From Pseudonocardia terrae (lineage in GTDB: Bacteria; Actinomycetota; Actinomycetes; Mycobacteriales; Pseudonocardiaceae): a stretch of 64,000 bases of DNA. The stretch is from positions 62,001 through 126,000 of the forward strand of contig NZ_JAJTTE010000009.1 of NCBI RefSeq assembly GCF_021343995.1, read 5' to 3'. The first letter of the stretch is position 1; the number at the start of each line of letters is the position of its first letter. The position numbers and the translations under genes were made by a program. Of the stretch, positions 51,564 to 59,507 are shown piece by piece. A model generated the notes under the pieces. It saw nothing but the letters and a program-made list of their open reading frames with translations, searched no databases and was not told the origin of the DNA.

Positions 51564-52787
51564 TCAGACGGGCGTGAGCACCAGCGACGCGTTCTGGCCG
51601 CCGAACCCGAAGGCGTTGACCTGGACCGCCGGGGCCGTGAGCCCGGCGGGTGCCTTGGTGACGATCTCGAACCCGGCGTCCGGGTCGGGCTCGGTGGTGC
51701 CGGCGTTCATCATCAGCGTCCCGGTCCGCAGGGCCTGGATGCCCGCGACCGCGGACATCACGGCCGCGGCGCCGGAGGAGTGCCCGACGTGCCCCTTGAT
51801 CGACGCGACCTCGACCTGCGGGGCGTGCCCGCCGAGGTAGGCGTTGAGCGCGCGGATCTCGGACGTGTCGCCGATGCGCGTCGCGGTGCCGTGCGCGACG
51901 ACCCCGCCGACGGCCTCGACGGCCAGTCCGGCGTCGTCGAGGGCCTGGCGCATGGCGAGGGCCTGCCACTCGCCGCTGGGGTCGGGGGAGGAGGGGTGGT
52001 AGGAGTCGGCGAGCGAGCCGTAGCCGGCGACGGCGGCCAGCGGGGTGGCTCCCCGCGCGGCGGCGTGTGCGCGGCTCTCCAGGACGAGCACGGCACCGCC
52101 CTCCCCGACGACCATGCCCGATCGGTGCACGTCGAACGGCAGCGAGGCGCGGGTCGGGTCCGGCTCGGTCGACCCGGCACCGAGCGCCCCGGCGGACAGC
52201 AGCACGAGGGGGCGGAGCTGGGCGTCGGACCCGCCGACGATCGCGACGTCGACGAGGCCGGACTCGACGAACCGGGCGCCGGTGCCGATCGCGTCGGCCG
52301 ACGAGGCGCACGCGGTGCACAACGTGAGCTGCGGCCCGTGCAGCTTCCAGTGGTAGGCCAGCCGCGCGGCACCCATGTTGGGCCACATGGTGATCTGGAC
52401 CTTGCGCGGCAACGCCTCCGGGCCGCCGCGGTCGTAGGCGGCCTGGGCGTCGATCACGGACTGGAGCCCGCCCATGCTCGTGCCGGTGACGACGGCGGTG
52501 CGCAGCGGGTCGAGCCCCTCGAGCCCCGCGTCGGCCACGGCGTCCTCGGCGGCGACCATGAGGATCTGGGCGAACCGGTCGGTGCCGGCCAGGGTGCGCG
52601 CGTCGAGCCGGGCGGCCGGGTCGAAGTCCGGCATCGGGGCCCACACGACCGGATCGTCCGTGCCGGCGTCCTCGCGCGGGGCGCGCCGCACGGCCACGGT
52701 CCCCGCGCAGAGCTGCTCCCAGAACGAGTCCGGGGTGTGCCCGAGAGCCGACACGACTCCCATCCCGGTGACCACGACGTCCCGCAT
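51564..52787 (-). CDS. Beta-ketoacyl synthase (KAS II/FabF-type)
   Basis: A 407-residue condensing enzyme. Active-site Cys160 in LCTACASSADAIG, the first His in VVAHGTATRIGDTSE, and Lys/His in VEVASIKGHVGHSSGAAAVMS are all present, with NAFGFGGQNASL at the C-terminus. It should catalyse decarboxylative C-C bond formation. No ACP or acyltransferase gene is nearby. It is a paralogue of the enzyme at 55378 (identical spacing to Cys160). Divergent from the SDR gene across a strong inverted repeat. Confidence 0.92.
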   Translation of the reverse strand: MRDVVVTGMGVVSALGHTPDSFWEQLCAGTVAVRRAPREDAGTDDPVVWAPMPDFDPAARLDARTLAGTDRFAQILMVAAEDAVADAGLEGLDPLRTAVVTGTSMGGLQSVIDAQAAYDRGGPEALPRKVQITMWPNMGAARLAYHWKLHGPQLTLCTACASSADAIGTGARFVESGLVDVAIVGGSDAQLRPLVLLSAGALGAGSTEPDPTRASLPFDVHRSGMVVGEGGAVLVLESRAHAAARGATPLAAVAGYGSLADSYHPSSPDPSGEWQALAMRQALDDAGLAVEAVGGVVAHGTATRIGDTSEIRALNAYLGGHAPQVEVASIKGHVGHSSGAAAVMSAVAGIQALRTGTLMMNAGTTEPDPDAGFEIVTKAPAGLTAPAVQVNAFGFGGQNASLVLTPV

Positions 52788-52833
52788 CCCTGTCCTCCTC
52801 GACGATCGACCGCTGTGAGCCGGTTCACTCGGT

Positions 52834-52866
52834 TCGCAGTGCTGTGAAATATTGTCCGCACTGCGA
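52834..52866. promoter_or_regulatory. 9-bp inverted repeat in KAS/SDR divergent promoter
   Basis: TCGCAGTGC (52834-52842) and GCACTGCGA (52858-52866) form perfect 9-bp arms around the 15-bp spacer TGTGAAATATTGTCC, which is AT-rich compared with its surroundings. The repeat occupies the 101-bp gap between two divergent genes, 23 bp before the SDR start. A dimeric repressor controlling both sides is likely; MarR genes lie at 49311, 56800 and 57326. Confidence 0.6.
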
Positions 52867-52888
52867 CTTCGCCTGTAGACCAGGATGC

Positions 52889-53809
52889 ATGACCTTCGAT
52901 CTGCAGGGCAGGGTCGCCCTGGTGACCGGTGGCGCCCGGGGCCTCGGGCGGGCGCACGTCCTGGCCCTCGCGAGCCGTGGCGCGGCGGTCGTCGTGGCCG
53001 ACGACGGTGCCGCACTCGACGGCGCCACGGGTGACCCGGGTGCGGCCGCGGCGACGGTGGAGGAGGTCGCGGCCGCCGGCGGGCAAGCGGTCGCCTGCGT
53101 GGCCGACGTCGGCACCGAGGCCGGGGCGCGGATGGCGGTCGAGACCGCGCTCGCGGAGTTCGGCCGGCTCGACGCGCTCGTGGCGAACGCCGGGGTGCTG
53201 CGGGACCGCTCCGTGGCGAAGATGACGGCCGACGACGTCGACACCGTCCTGCGGGTGCACCTCGCCGGCAGCATGTACTGCGTCCTGCAGGCCTGGCCCG
53301 CGCTCAAGGAGTCCGGCAGCGGCCGGATCGTGCTCACCTCGTCGGCGTCGGGGCTCTACGGCAACTTCGGCCAGGCCAACTACGCCGCGGCCAAGTCCGG
53401 CATGCTCGGCCTCGGCTCCACGCTCGCCCTCGAGGGGGAGCGGTACGGGATCCGGGCCAACGTGATCGCGCCGGTGGCGCGGACCCGGATGACCGAGCCG
53501 CTGATGCCGCCGGAGCTGCTGGCGGGCCTCGACCCCGCCCGGGTGAGCGGGCTCGTCGCCTACCTGACCTCGGCCGAGTGCGGCGAGTCCGGCTCGGTGT
53601 TCGAGATCGGCGGCGGGCTGGTCGCGCGGGTGCGGATCGTCGAGTCCGACGCCGTCGCGCTGCCCGATCCCGCGGACCCGGCCGGCGACGCCGCGATCGT
53701 CGACGCCGTGGCGGCCCTGGCGGAGCTCCCGCCCGGCCGCGCCTACCCGTCGTCGTCGGCGGCCCTGGCCCGGATCATGGAGGCCGCCGGCTCCGTCCCG
53801 GCGTCCTGA
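52889..53809 (+). CDS. Short-chain dehydrogenase, MFE-2/HSD17B4-like
   Basis: A 306-residue SDR. TGGARGLGRAHVLALASRGAAVVVAD, NAGVLRDRSVAKMTADDVDTVL, catalytic Ser in LTSSASGLYGNFGQANYAAAKSG with Tyr/Lys, then RANVIAPVARTRMTE. The long form and NAGVLRDRS motif match the 3-hydroxyacyl-CoA dehydrogenase domain of peroxisomal multifunctional enzyme. It may reduce the beta-ketoacyl product of the ketosynthases or oxidise a 3-hydroxyacyl-CoA. ATG at 52889 is chosen over an upstream in-frame start inside the inverted repeat. Confidence 0.9.
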   Translation: MTFDLQGRVALVTGGARGLGRAHVLALASRGAAVVVADDGAALDGATGDPGAAAATVEEVAAAGGQAVACVADVGTEAGARMAVETALAEFGRLDALVANAGVLRDRSVAKMTADDVDTVLRVHLAGSMYCVLQAWPALKESGSGRIVLTSSASGLYGNFGQANYAAAKSGMLGLGSTLALEGERYGIRANVIAPVARTRMTEPLMPPELLAGLDPARVSGLVAYLTSAECGESGSVFEIGGGLVARVRIVESDAVALPDPADPAGDAAIVDAVAALAELPPGRAYPSSSAALARIMEAAGSVPAS

Positions 53810-53852
53810 CCGGCCCGACCGCCCCTGATCGTCGCGACCGGATCGAGGACCC

Positions 53853-55364
53853 GTGTTCCAGACGTCGATCGTGAACGAGGTGGGCGTTCACGCCCGCCGG
53901 CACCCGGACCGGCCCGCGCTGGAAGTGGTCGACGGGCCCGCGCTCACCTACGCGCAGGTGTGGGACCGGATCCACGCCCTGGCCGCCGTGCTCGCCGACG
54001 TGCCGGAGCGCAACGGGCTGCGCCTGGTCACCTTCCTGCTGCCCAACGGCGTCGACGCGGCCCTGGTCTACCTCGCCTGCCAGCTCGCCGGGTGCGTCGC
54101 CATCCCGCTGAACTCCCGGCTCGCCCACGCCGAGCTGCGGTTCGTCCTGGAGGACTCGGGGGCGGAGGTGCTCCTGACCGGGGCACCCTTCCAGGACCGG
54201 GCGGCGGCGCTCGTCCGCGACCGCGGGCTGCGGACCATCGACTGTGACGCCGTGCCGACCGCGGCGAGGGTGCCGGCGGAACGGGTGGCCGTGGACGGGT
54301 CGACGCCCATGGTCGTCGGCTACACCTCCGGCACCACGGGCCTGCCGAAGGGCGGGCTCTACCGCGGCGACCTGCTGCTGTTCAGCTACCTGCAATGGGC
54401 CCGGTCGTACCGGCTCGACGAGTCCAGCACGGTGCTCACCCCCGGGCCGATGTTCCACCTCTCCTACGCGGGCCTGACCCTGACGGCGCTGATGCTCGGG
54501 GCGCGGGTGCGCATGATGACCGAGTTCGACGCGCCGCGCGCCTGCCGGGAGCTCGACCGCGAGGCCACCTTCGCGTTCCTGGTGCCGACGATGGCCGCGG
54601 CCGTGATCGCGCAGGCGCGGGCCGAGGGGCGCAGCGCGCTCGACACCGTCCGGTTCGTGCTGTCCTCCGGCGCACCGGTGTCCGCGGATCTGCTCGCGGA
54701 CATGCTCGCCTTCTTCCCGCGGGCGACCATCGCCGAGGCCTACGGCTGGAGCGAGGCCGGGTGGATCACGTTCGAGACGAAGACCCCGGAGACGCTGCTC
54801 CCGCAGTGTGTCGGCAGGCCGGTCACCGGGAGCGACCTGGAGGTGCTGCGCGAGGACGGGACACCGTGCGCGGCGGGGGAGCCGGGCGAGATCGCCGTGC
54901 GTCCGGTGCTCCCCTTCGCCGGCTACCTCAACCACCCGGAGAAGACCGCCGAGGCGGTCCGGGACGGGTTCGTGCTCTCCGGCGACATCGGGATCTGGAC
55001 GGACGACCACCGGCTGCTGGTCGTGGACCGCAAGAAGGACATGATCGTGACCGGTGGGGAGAACGTCTACTCGGCCGAGGTCGAGCAGGTGCTCGCGCGG
55101 CATCCCGCGGTCGTCGAGGTCGCGGTGATCGGCCGCCCGGACCCGCGGTGGGGCGAGGCGGTCACCGCCGTGGTCGTGGTGGACGGGCCGGGCCCGACCG
55201 CCGACGAGCTGCGGGCGTTCTGCCGCGAGTCGCTGGCCGGTTACAAGGTGCCCAAGACCGTCGAGTTCACGGACGCGTTGCCGCGCAACGCGATGGGCAA
55301 GCTCCAGAAGTTCCTCCTGCGCGACGCCGGCCGCCGCGCGGGGTCCACCGTCCCGGCGTCCTGA
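53853..55364 (+). CDS. AMP-dependent acyl-CoA ligase/synthetase
   Basis: A 503-residue ANL enzyme: VGYTSGTTGLPKGG, GPMFHLSYAGLTLTALMLGA, EAYGWSEAGW (A5, Trp-Ser in place of Leu/Met-Thr), LSGDIGIWTDDHRLLVVDRKKDMIVTGG, and PRNAMGKLQKFLLR with the A10 Lys. GTG start after GAGGA. It lies between the SDR and the second ketosynthase, with short gaps (43 and 13 bp) consistent with one operon. Confidence 0.9.
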   Translation: MFQTSIVNEVGVHARRHPDRPALEVVDGPALTYAQVWDRIHALAAVLADVPERNGLRLVTFLLPNGVDAALVYLACQLAGCVAIPLNSRLAHAELRFVLEDSGAEVLLTGAPFQDRAAALVRDRGLRTIDCDAVPTAARVPAERVAVDGSTPMVVGYTSGTTGLPKGGLYRGDLLLFSYLQWARSYRLDESSTVLTPGPMFHLSYAGLTLTALMLGARVRMMTEFDAPRACRELDREATFAFLVPTMAAAVIAQARAEGRSALDTVRFVLSSGAPVSADLLADMLAFFPRATIAEAYGWSEAGWITFETKTPETLLPQCVGRPVTGSDLEVLREDGTPCAAGEPGEIAVRPVLPFAGYLNHPEKTAEAVRDGFVLSGDIGIWTDDHRLLVVDRKKDMIVTGGENVYSAEVEQVLARHPAVVEVAVIGRPDPRWGEAVTAVVVVDGPGPTADELRAFCRESLAGYKVPKTVEFTDALPRNAMGKLQKFLLRDAGRRAGSTVPAS

Positions 55365-55377
55365 GGAGGAGGCGGAC

Positions 55378-56640
55378 ATGTCGCAGATCGTGGTGACCGG
55401 GGCGGGGATCGTGTCGCCCCTCGGGTCGAGCGTGGAGACGTTCCTCGCCGGGCTGGCCGACAACGAGGTGGCGACCCGGCCCTCGCCCTGGCGGGACGCC
55501 GAGGGCATGCCGTTGGGCTGGTGGGCGGGGGTCCCCGACTTCGATCCGGACGAGTGGGCCGACGCCCGGGTGCAGGCCGGCTCGGACCTGTTCACGCTCT
55601 ACGCGCTGGCCGCGGCCCAGCAGGCGGTCACGCAGGCCGGACTGGCCGAGCTCGATCCGCTGCGCACCGCCGTGGTACACGGCAGCAGCATGGGCGGGAT
55701 GCGGGCGCTGATGCGTGCCCAGCACGACCTGGAGCGCAGCGGGCCCGGCGCGATCGACCGCAAGACGATGATCAAGATCTGGCCGAACATGGCGGCGGCG
55801 CAGATCGCGATGCGCTGGGACCTGCACGGCCCCTCGCTCACGGTCTGCACCGCCTGCGCCTCCGCGCTCGACGCGATCGGCACGGCCACCGCGCTGTTGA
55901 AGGCCGGCCGCGCGGACGTCGCGATCGTCGGGGGGACCGAGGGTGGCATGCCGCTGGCCGACGGCCGGGCCGAGGGCGAGTTCGTCCCTGCGACGGTGCA
56001 CGGGCAGACCGCCTACGGCATGTCCGACCCGACCGCGGCCGACCGGTTGCTCGCGAGCATCCCGTTCGACGTCCGCCGGTCGGGCATCGTGACGGGGGAG
56101 GGGTCGGCGATGGTGATCCTGGAGACCGCCGAGCACTCCCGGGCGCGCGGCGCGACCCCGCTCGCGGAGATCGCGGGGTTCGGCTCGCTGTCGGACAGCT
56201 ACCACCCGTCGTCGCCCGAACCGACCGGGCGGTGGGAGGCGCTGGTGATGCGGCAGGCGCTCGACGACGCCGGGGAGACGCCCGACCGGGTCGACATGGT
56301 CGTCGCGCACGCGACCGCCACGCCCAAGGGCGACACCGCCGAGATCCACGCGCTCAACGACGTCCACGAGGGACGCACCCGGCCGTTGCCCGTCACCGCC
56401 CTGAAGGGCCACACCGGACACACCGGGGCGTCGTCGGGCGCGATGAACCTGATCGTCGCGATGAACGCCATGGACCGCGGCTGGCTGCCGAACGTCGCGG
56501 GCACGAGTCAGGTGGACCCCCTGTGCCGCTTCGACGTGGTGACCGGCAAGCCCGCGGACGTCACGGTGGACCTCGCCCAGGTCAACGCCTTCGGCTTCGG
56601 CGGCCAGGACGCCTCCCTGGTGGTGCGGCGCCTTCCCTAG
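55378..56640 (+). CDS. Beta-ketoacyl synthase (KAS II/FabF-type)
   Basis: A 420-residue condensing enzyme. Cys160 in VCTACASALDAIG, His in MVVAHATATPKGDTAE (HAT instead of HGT), and Lys/His in VTALKGHTGHTGASSGAMN are present. About 15 extra residues lie after VGGTEGGMPL compared with the paralogue at 51564. Its TAG stop lies within the left terminal repeat of the MITE-like element, so the insertion may define its C-terminus. AGGAGG precedes the ATG. Confidence 0.92.
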   Translation: MSQIVVTGAGIVSPLGSSVETFLAGLADNEVATRPSPWRDAEGMPLGWWAGVPDFDPDEWADARVQAGSDLFTLYALAAAQQAVTQAGLAELDPLRTAVVHGSSMGGMRALMRAQHDLERSGPGAIDRKTMIKIWPNMAAAQIAMRWDLHGPSLTVCTACASALDAIGTATALLKAGRADVAIVGGTEGGMPLADGRAEGEFVPATVHGQTAYGMSDPTAADRLLASIPFDVRRSGIVTGEGSAMVILETAEHSRARGATPLAEIAGFGSLSDSYHPSSPEPTGRWEALVMRQALDDAGETPDRVDMVVAHATATPKGDTAEIHALNDVHEGRTRPLPVTALKGHTGHTGASSGAMNLIVAMNAMDRGWLPNVAGTSQVDPLCRFDVVTGKPADVTVDLAQVNAFGFGGQDASLVVRRLP

Positions 56641-56806
56641 TGCGGTGACCACAAACGTTCACCGGTCCTCGCGTGCCCGGGCGGCCCCTCGCGGCGTTGC
56701 CCCCGCACCCCGGTACGCCCGGTACAGGCGGTGCGGGGGCGCCTTGCGAGGAACCCCCCGGATCACGCGATCACCCGGCGAACGTTCGTGGTCACCGCAC
56801 TAGGGA
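56634..56806. mobile_element. 173-bp MITE-like element with 32-bp terminal inverted repeats
   Basis: The left arm 56634-56665 begins TCCCTAGTGCGGTGACCAC; the right arm 56775-56806 is its complement at 30 of 32 positions. Each end reads CCC-TA-GTGCGG, so a TA (or CTAG) duplication typical of IS630/Tc-mariner-type insertions may flank a GTGCGGTGACCAC terminus. The interior is itself palindromic (CCCCCGCACC with GGTGCGGGGG; TCCTCGC with GCGAGGA) and has no ORF, so the whole unit can fold into a long hairpin. Both flanking convergent genes end with the TAG in their arm. It may also act as a bidirectional terminator. Confidence 0.7.
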
Positions 56807-57285
56807 CCGAGTCGCTCGGCCATCAGGTCGCGCATCCGCCGCACCTGCTCCGGGCCCCAGCCGGCGAGGCCGAACCCGATGACGGACAGCTCGTCCAGCG
56901 CGGCGTCGAGTGCCCGGGCGCCCCGCGGGCTCAGCACCGCGGTGACCACCCGGCGGTCGTGCGCGTCCCGGCTCCGACTGACGAGGCCGGCCTCCTCGAG
57001 CCGGTCCAGGGCCTTCTTGACGTTCGTCGGGTGCCGGGCGAGGCGACGCCCGAGCTGGGCGATCGGGGCGGCCCGCAGCTGCCGGAGCGCGACCATCAGC
57101 TGGACCTGCCCCCAGGTCAGGCCGAGCGGCTCGAGCCGCTCGTCGACCCGCGACCGCAGCAGCTGGTGGGCCTCGACCAGCGCGGTGGCGGCGAACACCT
57201 GGTCGCCGTCCGCGCCGAACAGGGCCCGCCCCGAGTCGCGCACCCGGGAGAGAAGATCCCGGTCGGGCGCGGGTACGCGGGCCAT
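56800..57285 (-). CDS. MarR-family transcriptional regulator
   Basis: A 161-residue regulator. LTWGQVQLMVALRQLRAAPIAQLGRRLARHPTNVKKALDRLEEAGLVSRSRDAHDRRVVTAVLSPRG is the winged HTH. Its stop TAG is in the right arm of the MITE-like element, so its natural C-terminus may have been replaced. Divergent from another MarR gene 40 bp away. Confidence 0.88.
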   Translation of the reverse strand: MARVPAPDRDLLSRVRDSGRALFGADGDQVFAATALVEAHQLLRSRVDERLEPLGLTWGQVQLMVALRQLRAAPIAQLGRRLARHPTNVKKALDRLEEAGLVSRSRDAHDRRVVTAVLSPRGARALDAALDELSVIGFGLAGWGPEQVRRMRDLMAERLGP

Positions 57286-57325
57286 CGCGCCACGATATCG
57301 AGCGCCGGTCTCCTAGACTCGGCCC

Positions 57326-57820
57326 GTGCCGGGGGAACGTCCAGTGAGCGCCCCGGCCGGGCCGCGCCGGGGCGGCCGCGCCGACATCGACCGGGAGGCG
57401 CTGGCGGCGGCCATGGAGCTCTCGCGCCGCACGCGTCTCGCCACGACCGCGGTCAACCGGGCGCTCGCGCCGCACGGCCTGAGCTTCACCCGCTTCGGCA
57501 TCCTCCTGCTGCTGTCGATGGCCGAGCCCGGCTCGTACTCGATGTCCCGGCTGGCCGGCTCGGTGCTGCTGCACCCGGGCGGGGTCACCAACGCGATCTC
57601 GCGGCTGGAGCGCGAGGGGCTCGTCCACCGCGTGCCGGCCGCCACCGAGGACCGGCGCGTGGTGATCGTGACCATCACCGACGAGGGCCGGCGGCGGGTC
57701 GACGCGGCCCGCGGCACCGTCTTCGCGGAGGTGGGACTGGGTGCCGGACCCGAGGACCTGGACGAGCTGTTCGAGCTGGTCCAGATGCTCCGCGACGCGG
57801 AGCACGACGAGGGCCCCTGA
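57326..57820 (+). CDS. MarR-family transcriptional regulator
   Basis: A 164-residue regulator. LSFTRFGILLLLSMAEPGSYSMSRLAGSVLLHPGGVTNAISRLEREGLVHRVPAATEDRRVVIVTITDEGRRRV covers the DNA-binding domain. GTG at 57326 is the start shown; a GTG six codons later is possible. Divergent from the MarR at 56800; two MarR genes back to back suggests cross-regulation. Confidence 0.87.
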   Translation: MPGERPVSAPAGPRRGGRADIDREALAAAMELSRRTRLATTAVNRALAPHGLSFTRFGILLLLSMAEPGSYSMSRLAGSVLLHPGGVTNAISRLEREGLVHRVPAATEDRRVVIVTITDEGRRRVDAARGTVFAEVGLGAGPEDLDELFELVQMLRDAEHDEGP

Positions 57821-57895
57821 CCCGGCGCCGGCGCTTGGCCTCGGGTTCCGGACGTCGTACGGTCGGCGCAAACGATTGTCCCTGGAGGTGTGCGC

Positions 57896-58306
57896 ATGTG
57901 CGGACAGTGCCGCGCGCCGGGATCGCGGGAGGACTGGTTCGCCGCGGGGGCACCGGACTCGCTCGGCGGTCGCCGGCGGGCGCGGGCCGACCTGGCCCGG
58001 GCCGCGAGCGCGCTCCTCGCGCCGCTGGGCCTGCGCGTCGAGGCCCACCCGGGTTCGCTGTCGCTCGCGGTCCGCACCGCGACCGGGCGGACGGTGATGG
58101 TGTCGCGCCTGGACCAGCTCGCCGACGCCGCCCGCACGCTCACCGGGCGGGTGCCGGACCCGCTCGATCCCGCCCTGCTGGGGACCCCACCCGGCACCGT
58201 GCCCGCCACCGTGCCCGCCACCGTGCCCCCCACCGTGCCCGCCACCGTGCCCCCCACCGTGCCCGCCACCGTGCCCGCCACCGTGCCCCCCACTGTGCAC
58301 GGATGA
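57896..58306 (+). CDS. Small CxxC protein with proline-rich repeat tail
   Basis: A 136-residue protein I do not recognise. It starts MCGQCRAPGSREDWF, a likely metal-binding CxxC at the extreme N-terminus. A small alpha/beta core follows (LRVEAHPGSLSLAVRTATGRTVMVSRLDQLADAARTL split across strands), and then a TVPATVPPTVPAT tail made by 12-bp repeats. GGAGG is seven bases before the ATG. Its stop overlaps the CobW-type gene (ATGA), so it may be the metal recipient or partner of that chaperone (inference). Confidence 0.7.
   Translation: MCGQCRAPGSREDWFAAGAPDSLGGRRRARADLARAASALLAPLGLRVEAHPGSLSLAVRTATGRTVMVSRLDQLADAARTLTGRVPDPLDPALLGTPPGTVPATVPATVPPTVPATVPPTVPATVPATVPPTVHG
58196..58300. repeat. 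12-bp tandem repeat, eight copies plus a partial
   Basis: Unit ACCGTGCCCGCC, alternating with ACCGTGCCCCCC, runs in frame through the 3' end of the CxxC gene and encodes TVPA/TVPP. The last partial unit is ACTGTGCAC. Copy number is likely variable between strains; because units are multiples of three, changes alter only tail length. The repeat ends 2 bp before the CobW-type ATG. Confidence 0.9.
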
Positions 58307-59271
58307 TCGAGGCGACCCTGGTCTCCGGGTTCCTCGGCGCGGGGAAGACCACCTGGCTCGCCGCGCACCTCGGGTCCGCCGGGCCGGTCGACCTGGTCGT
58401 GGTGAACGACTTCGCCGACGAGGGCGTCGACCACCTCCTCCTGCGGGACGCGGCCGGCCGGGCCGGCGCGCGGATCGCGGCGGTGGTCGGGGGGTGCGCC
58501 TGCTGCGAGCGGCTCGAGGACCTGCGCCGGACCCTGCTCGACGCCGTCAACCGGCACCACCGCACCGGTGCCGGGCGCGCCGGGCACGTGATCGTCGAGA
58601 CCTCCGGGCTCGCCGAGCCCCAGCGGATCGCCCGCCTGCTCGACCAGGACCCGGTTCTGCGGACGAACGTCGCCCTGCGCACGCTCGTGATCGTGGTCGA
58701 CGGCCTCGACGGGCGTCGCCTGCTCCGCCACCGGGCGGCGGTGCGCGCCCAGGTCACCCTGGCCGACCGGATCGTGCTGACCCGCGCCGACCTCGCCCGC
58801 GACGACGAGCTCGGCGAGCTGGCGGCCACCGTCCGCCGGTTGAACCCGTCCGCCGGGACGGTGGCGTCGGGCCTGGGGCACGAGCGGCCGGTCGTCCCGG
58901 TCGAACCGCCGGTCCCGGACGTCTTCGACGACACCGGTCCCGAGGCCCGGGACCTCCGGTCCTGGAGCGTCCGGCTCGGGTCCGGCACGAGCTGGGCGGA
59001 GTACGCGCTCTGGCTCGACGCGGTCTGCCGCGCCCATCCACAGCGGCTGCTTCGCAGCAAGGGCCGGGTACCCACCGCCGACGGCCCGCTGCTGGTGCAG
59101 TCGATGGGGGCGGAGATCGCCCGGCCCGTGCCCGCCGACGATACCGCGGGCACCTCGATGGTCTACATCCTCGACGGTCTCGCGCCGGAGGTCCTCGAGC
59201 GGTCGCTGCGCACCTTCGTGCCCAGTGCCTTCCCCGCGCGACCGGAACCGGCCGCGGATCCCGTGGCCTGA
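58303..59271 (+). CDS. CobW/G3E-family GTPase (metallochaperone)
   Basis: A 322-residue GTPase. Walker A is SGFLGAGKTT (8-17), the metal motif CxCC is Cys65-Ala-Cys67-Cys68 in VGGCACCERL, ETSGLAEP is the switch region, and TRAD provides the base motif (usual TKxD). The C-terminal CobW domain is present (SKGRVPTADGPLLVQSMG). It inserts or delivers Zn, Co or Fe to a client; the neighbouring CxxC protein and the downstream metal-dependent hydrolase are candidates. Translationally coupled to the CxxC gene. Confidence 0.9.
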   Translation: MIEATLVSGFLGAGKTTWLAAHLGSAGPVDLVVVNDFADEGVDHLLLRDAAGRAGARIAAVVGGCACCERLEDLRRTLLDAVNRHHRTGAGRAGHVIVETSGLAEPQRIARLLDQDPVLRTNVALRTLVIVVDGLDGRRLLRHRAAVRAQVTLADRIVLTRADLARDDELGELAATVRRLNPSAGTVASGLGHERPVVPVEPPVPDVFDDTGPEARDLRSWSVRLGSGTSWAEYALWLDAVCRAHPQRLLRSKGRVPTADGPLLVQSMGAEIARPVPADDTAGTSMVYILDGLAPEVLERSLRTFVPSAFPARPEPAADPVA

Positions 59272-59306
59272 GGGACGGAACCTGCACTGACGAACCTCCG
59301 CGGACA

Positions 59307-59318
59307 GCAAATGTTTGC
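59307..59318. promoter_or_regulatory. GCAAA-TG-TTTGC palindrome upstream of imidase-like operon
   Basis: A 5-2-5 inverted repeat 190 bp before the imidase-like gene. LacI-family operators often look like this. The rest of the 236-bp gap (59272-59507) shows no clear promoter; TTGCGCAA at 59402-59409 is a second short palindrome. Confidence 0.3.
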
Positions 59319-59507
59319 GTGGGTTCTGCTCGGCGGGATCGGTCCAGTTCTCGCTGATCACGAAGCACGTCGTTGACGTGACGGCGACAACATGCCTACC
59401 GTTGCGCAATCGTTCGCGTGGTCGGCGTCACGCCGCCGCGGAGGGGCCCGAGGGGCCGCGGACGAGCGCACTCACGACGACCGCACTCACGACGTCAGGA
59501 GATCTGC

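Noticed and set aside
56641..56799. A simple intrinsic terminator as the whole explanation of the palindrome between the KAS and MarR genes.
   Set aside because: The arms are 32 bp, start at matching CCC-TA borders and extend into both coding ends, which exceeds a normal terminator. A terminator role in addition is still possible.
47299..59414. The 12-mer AACGATTGCGCA at 47299-47310 and its complement at 59403-59414, both intergenic.
   Set aside because: With several kilobases of GC-rich intergenic sequence, one shared 12-mer is expected by chance. The flanks do not match, and the genes have no obvious link.
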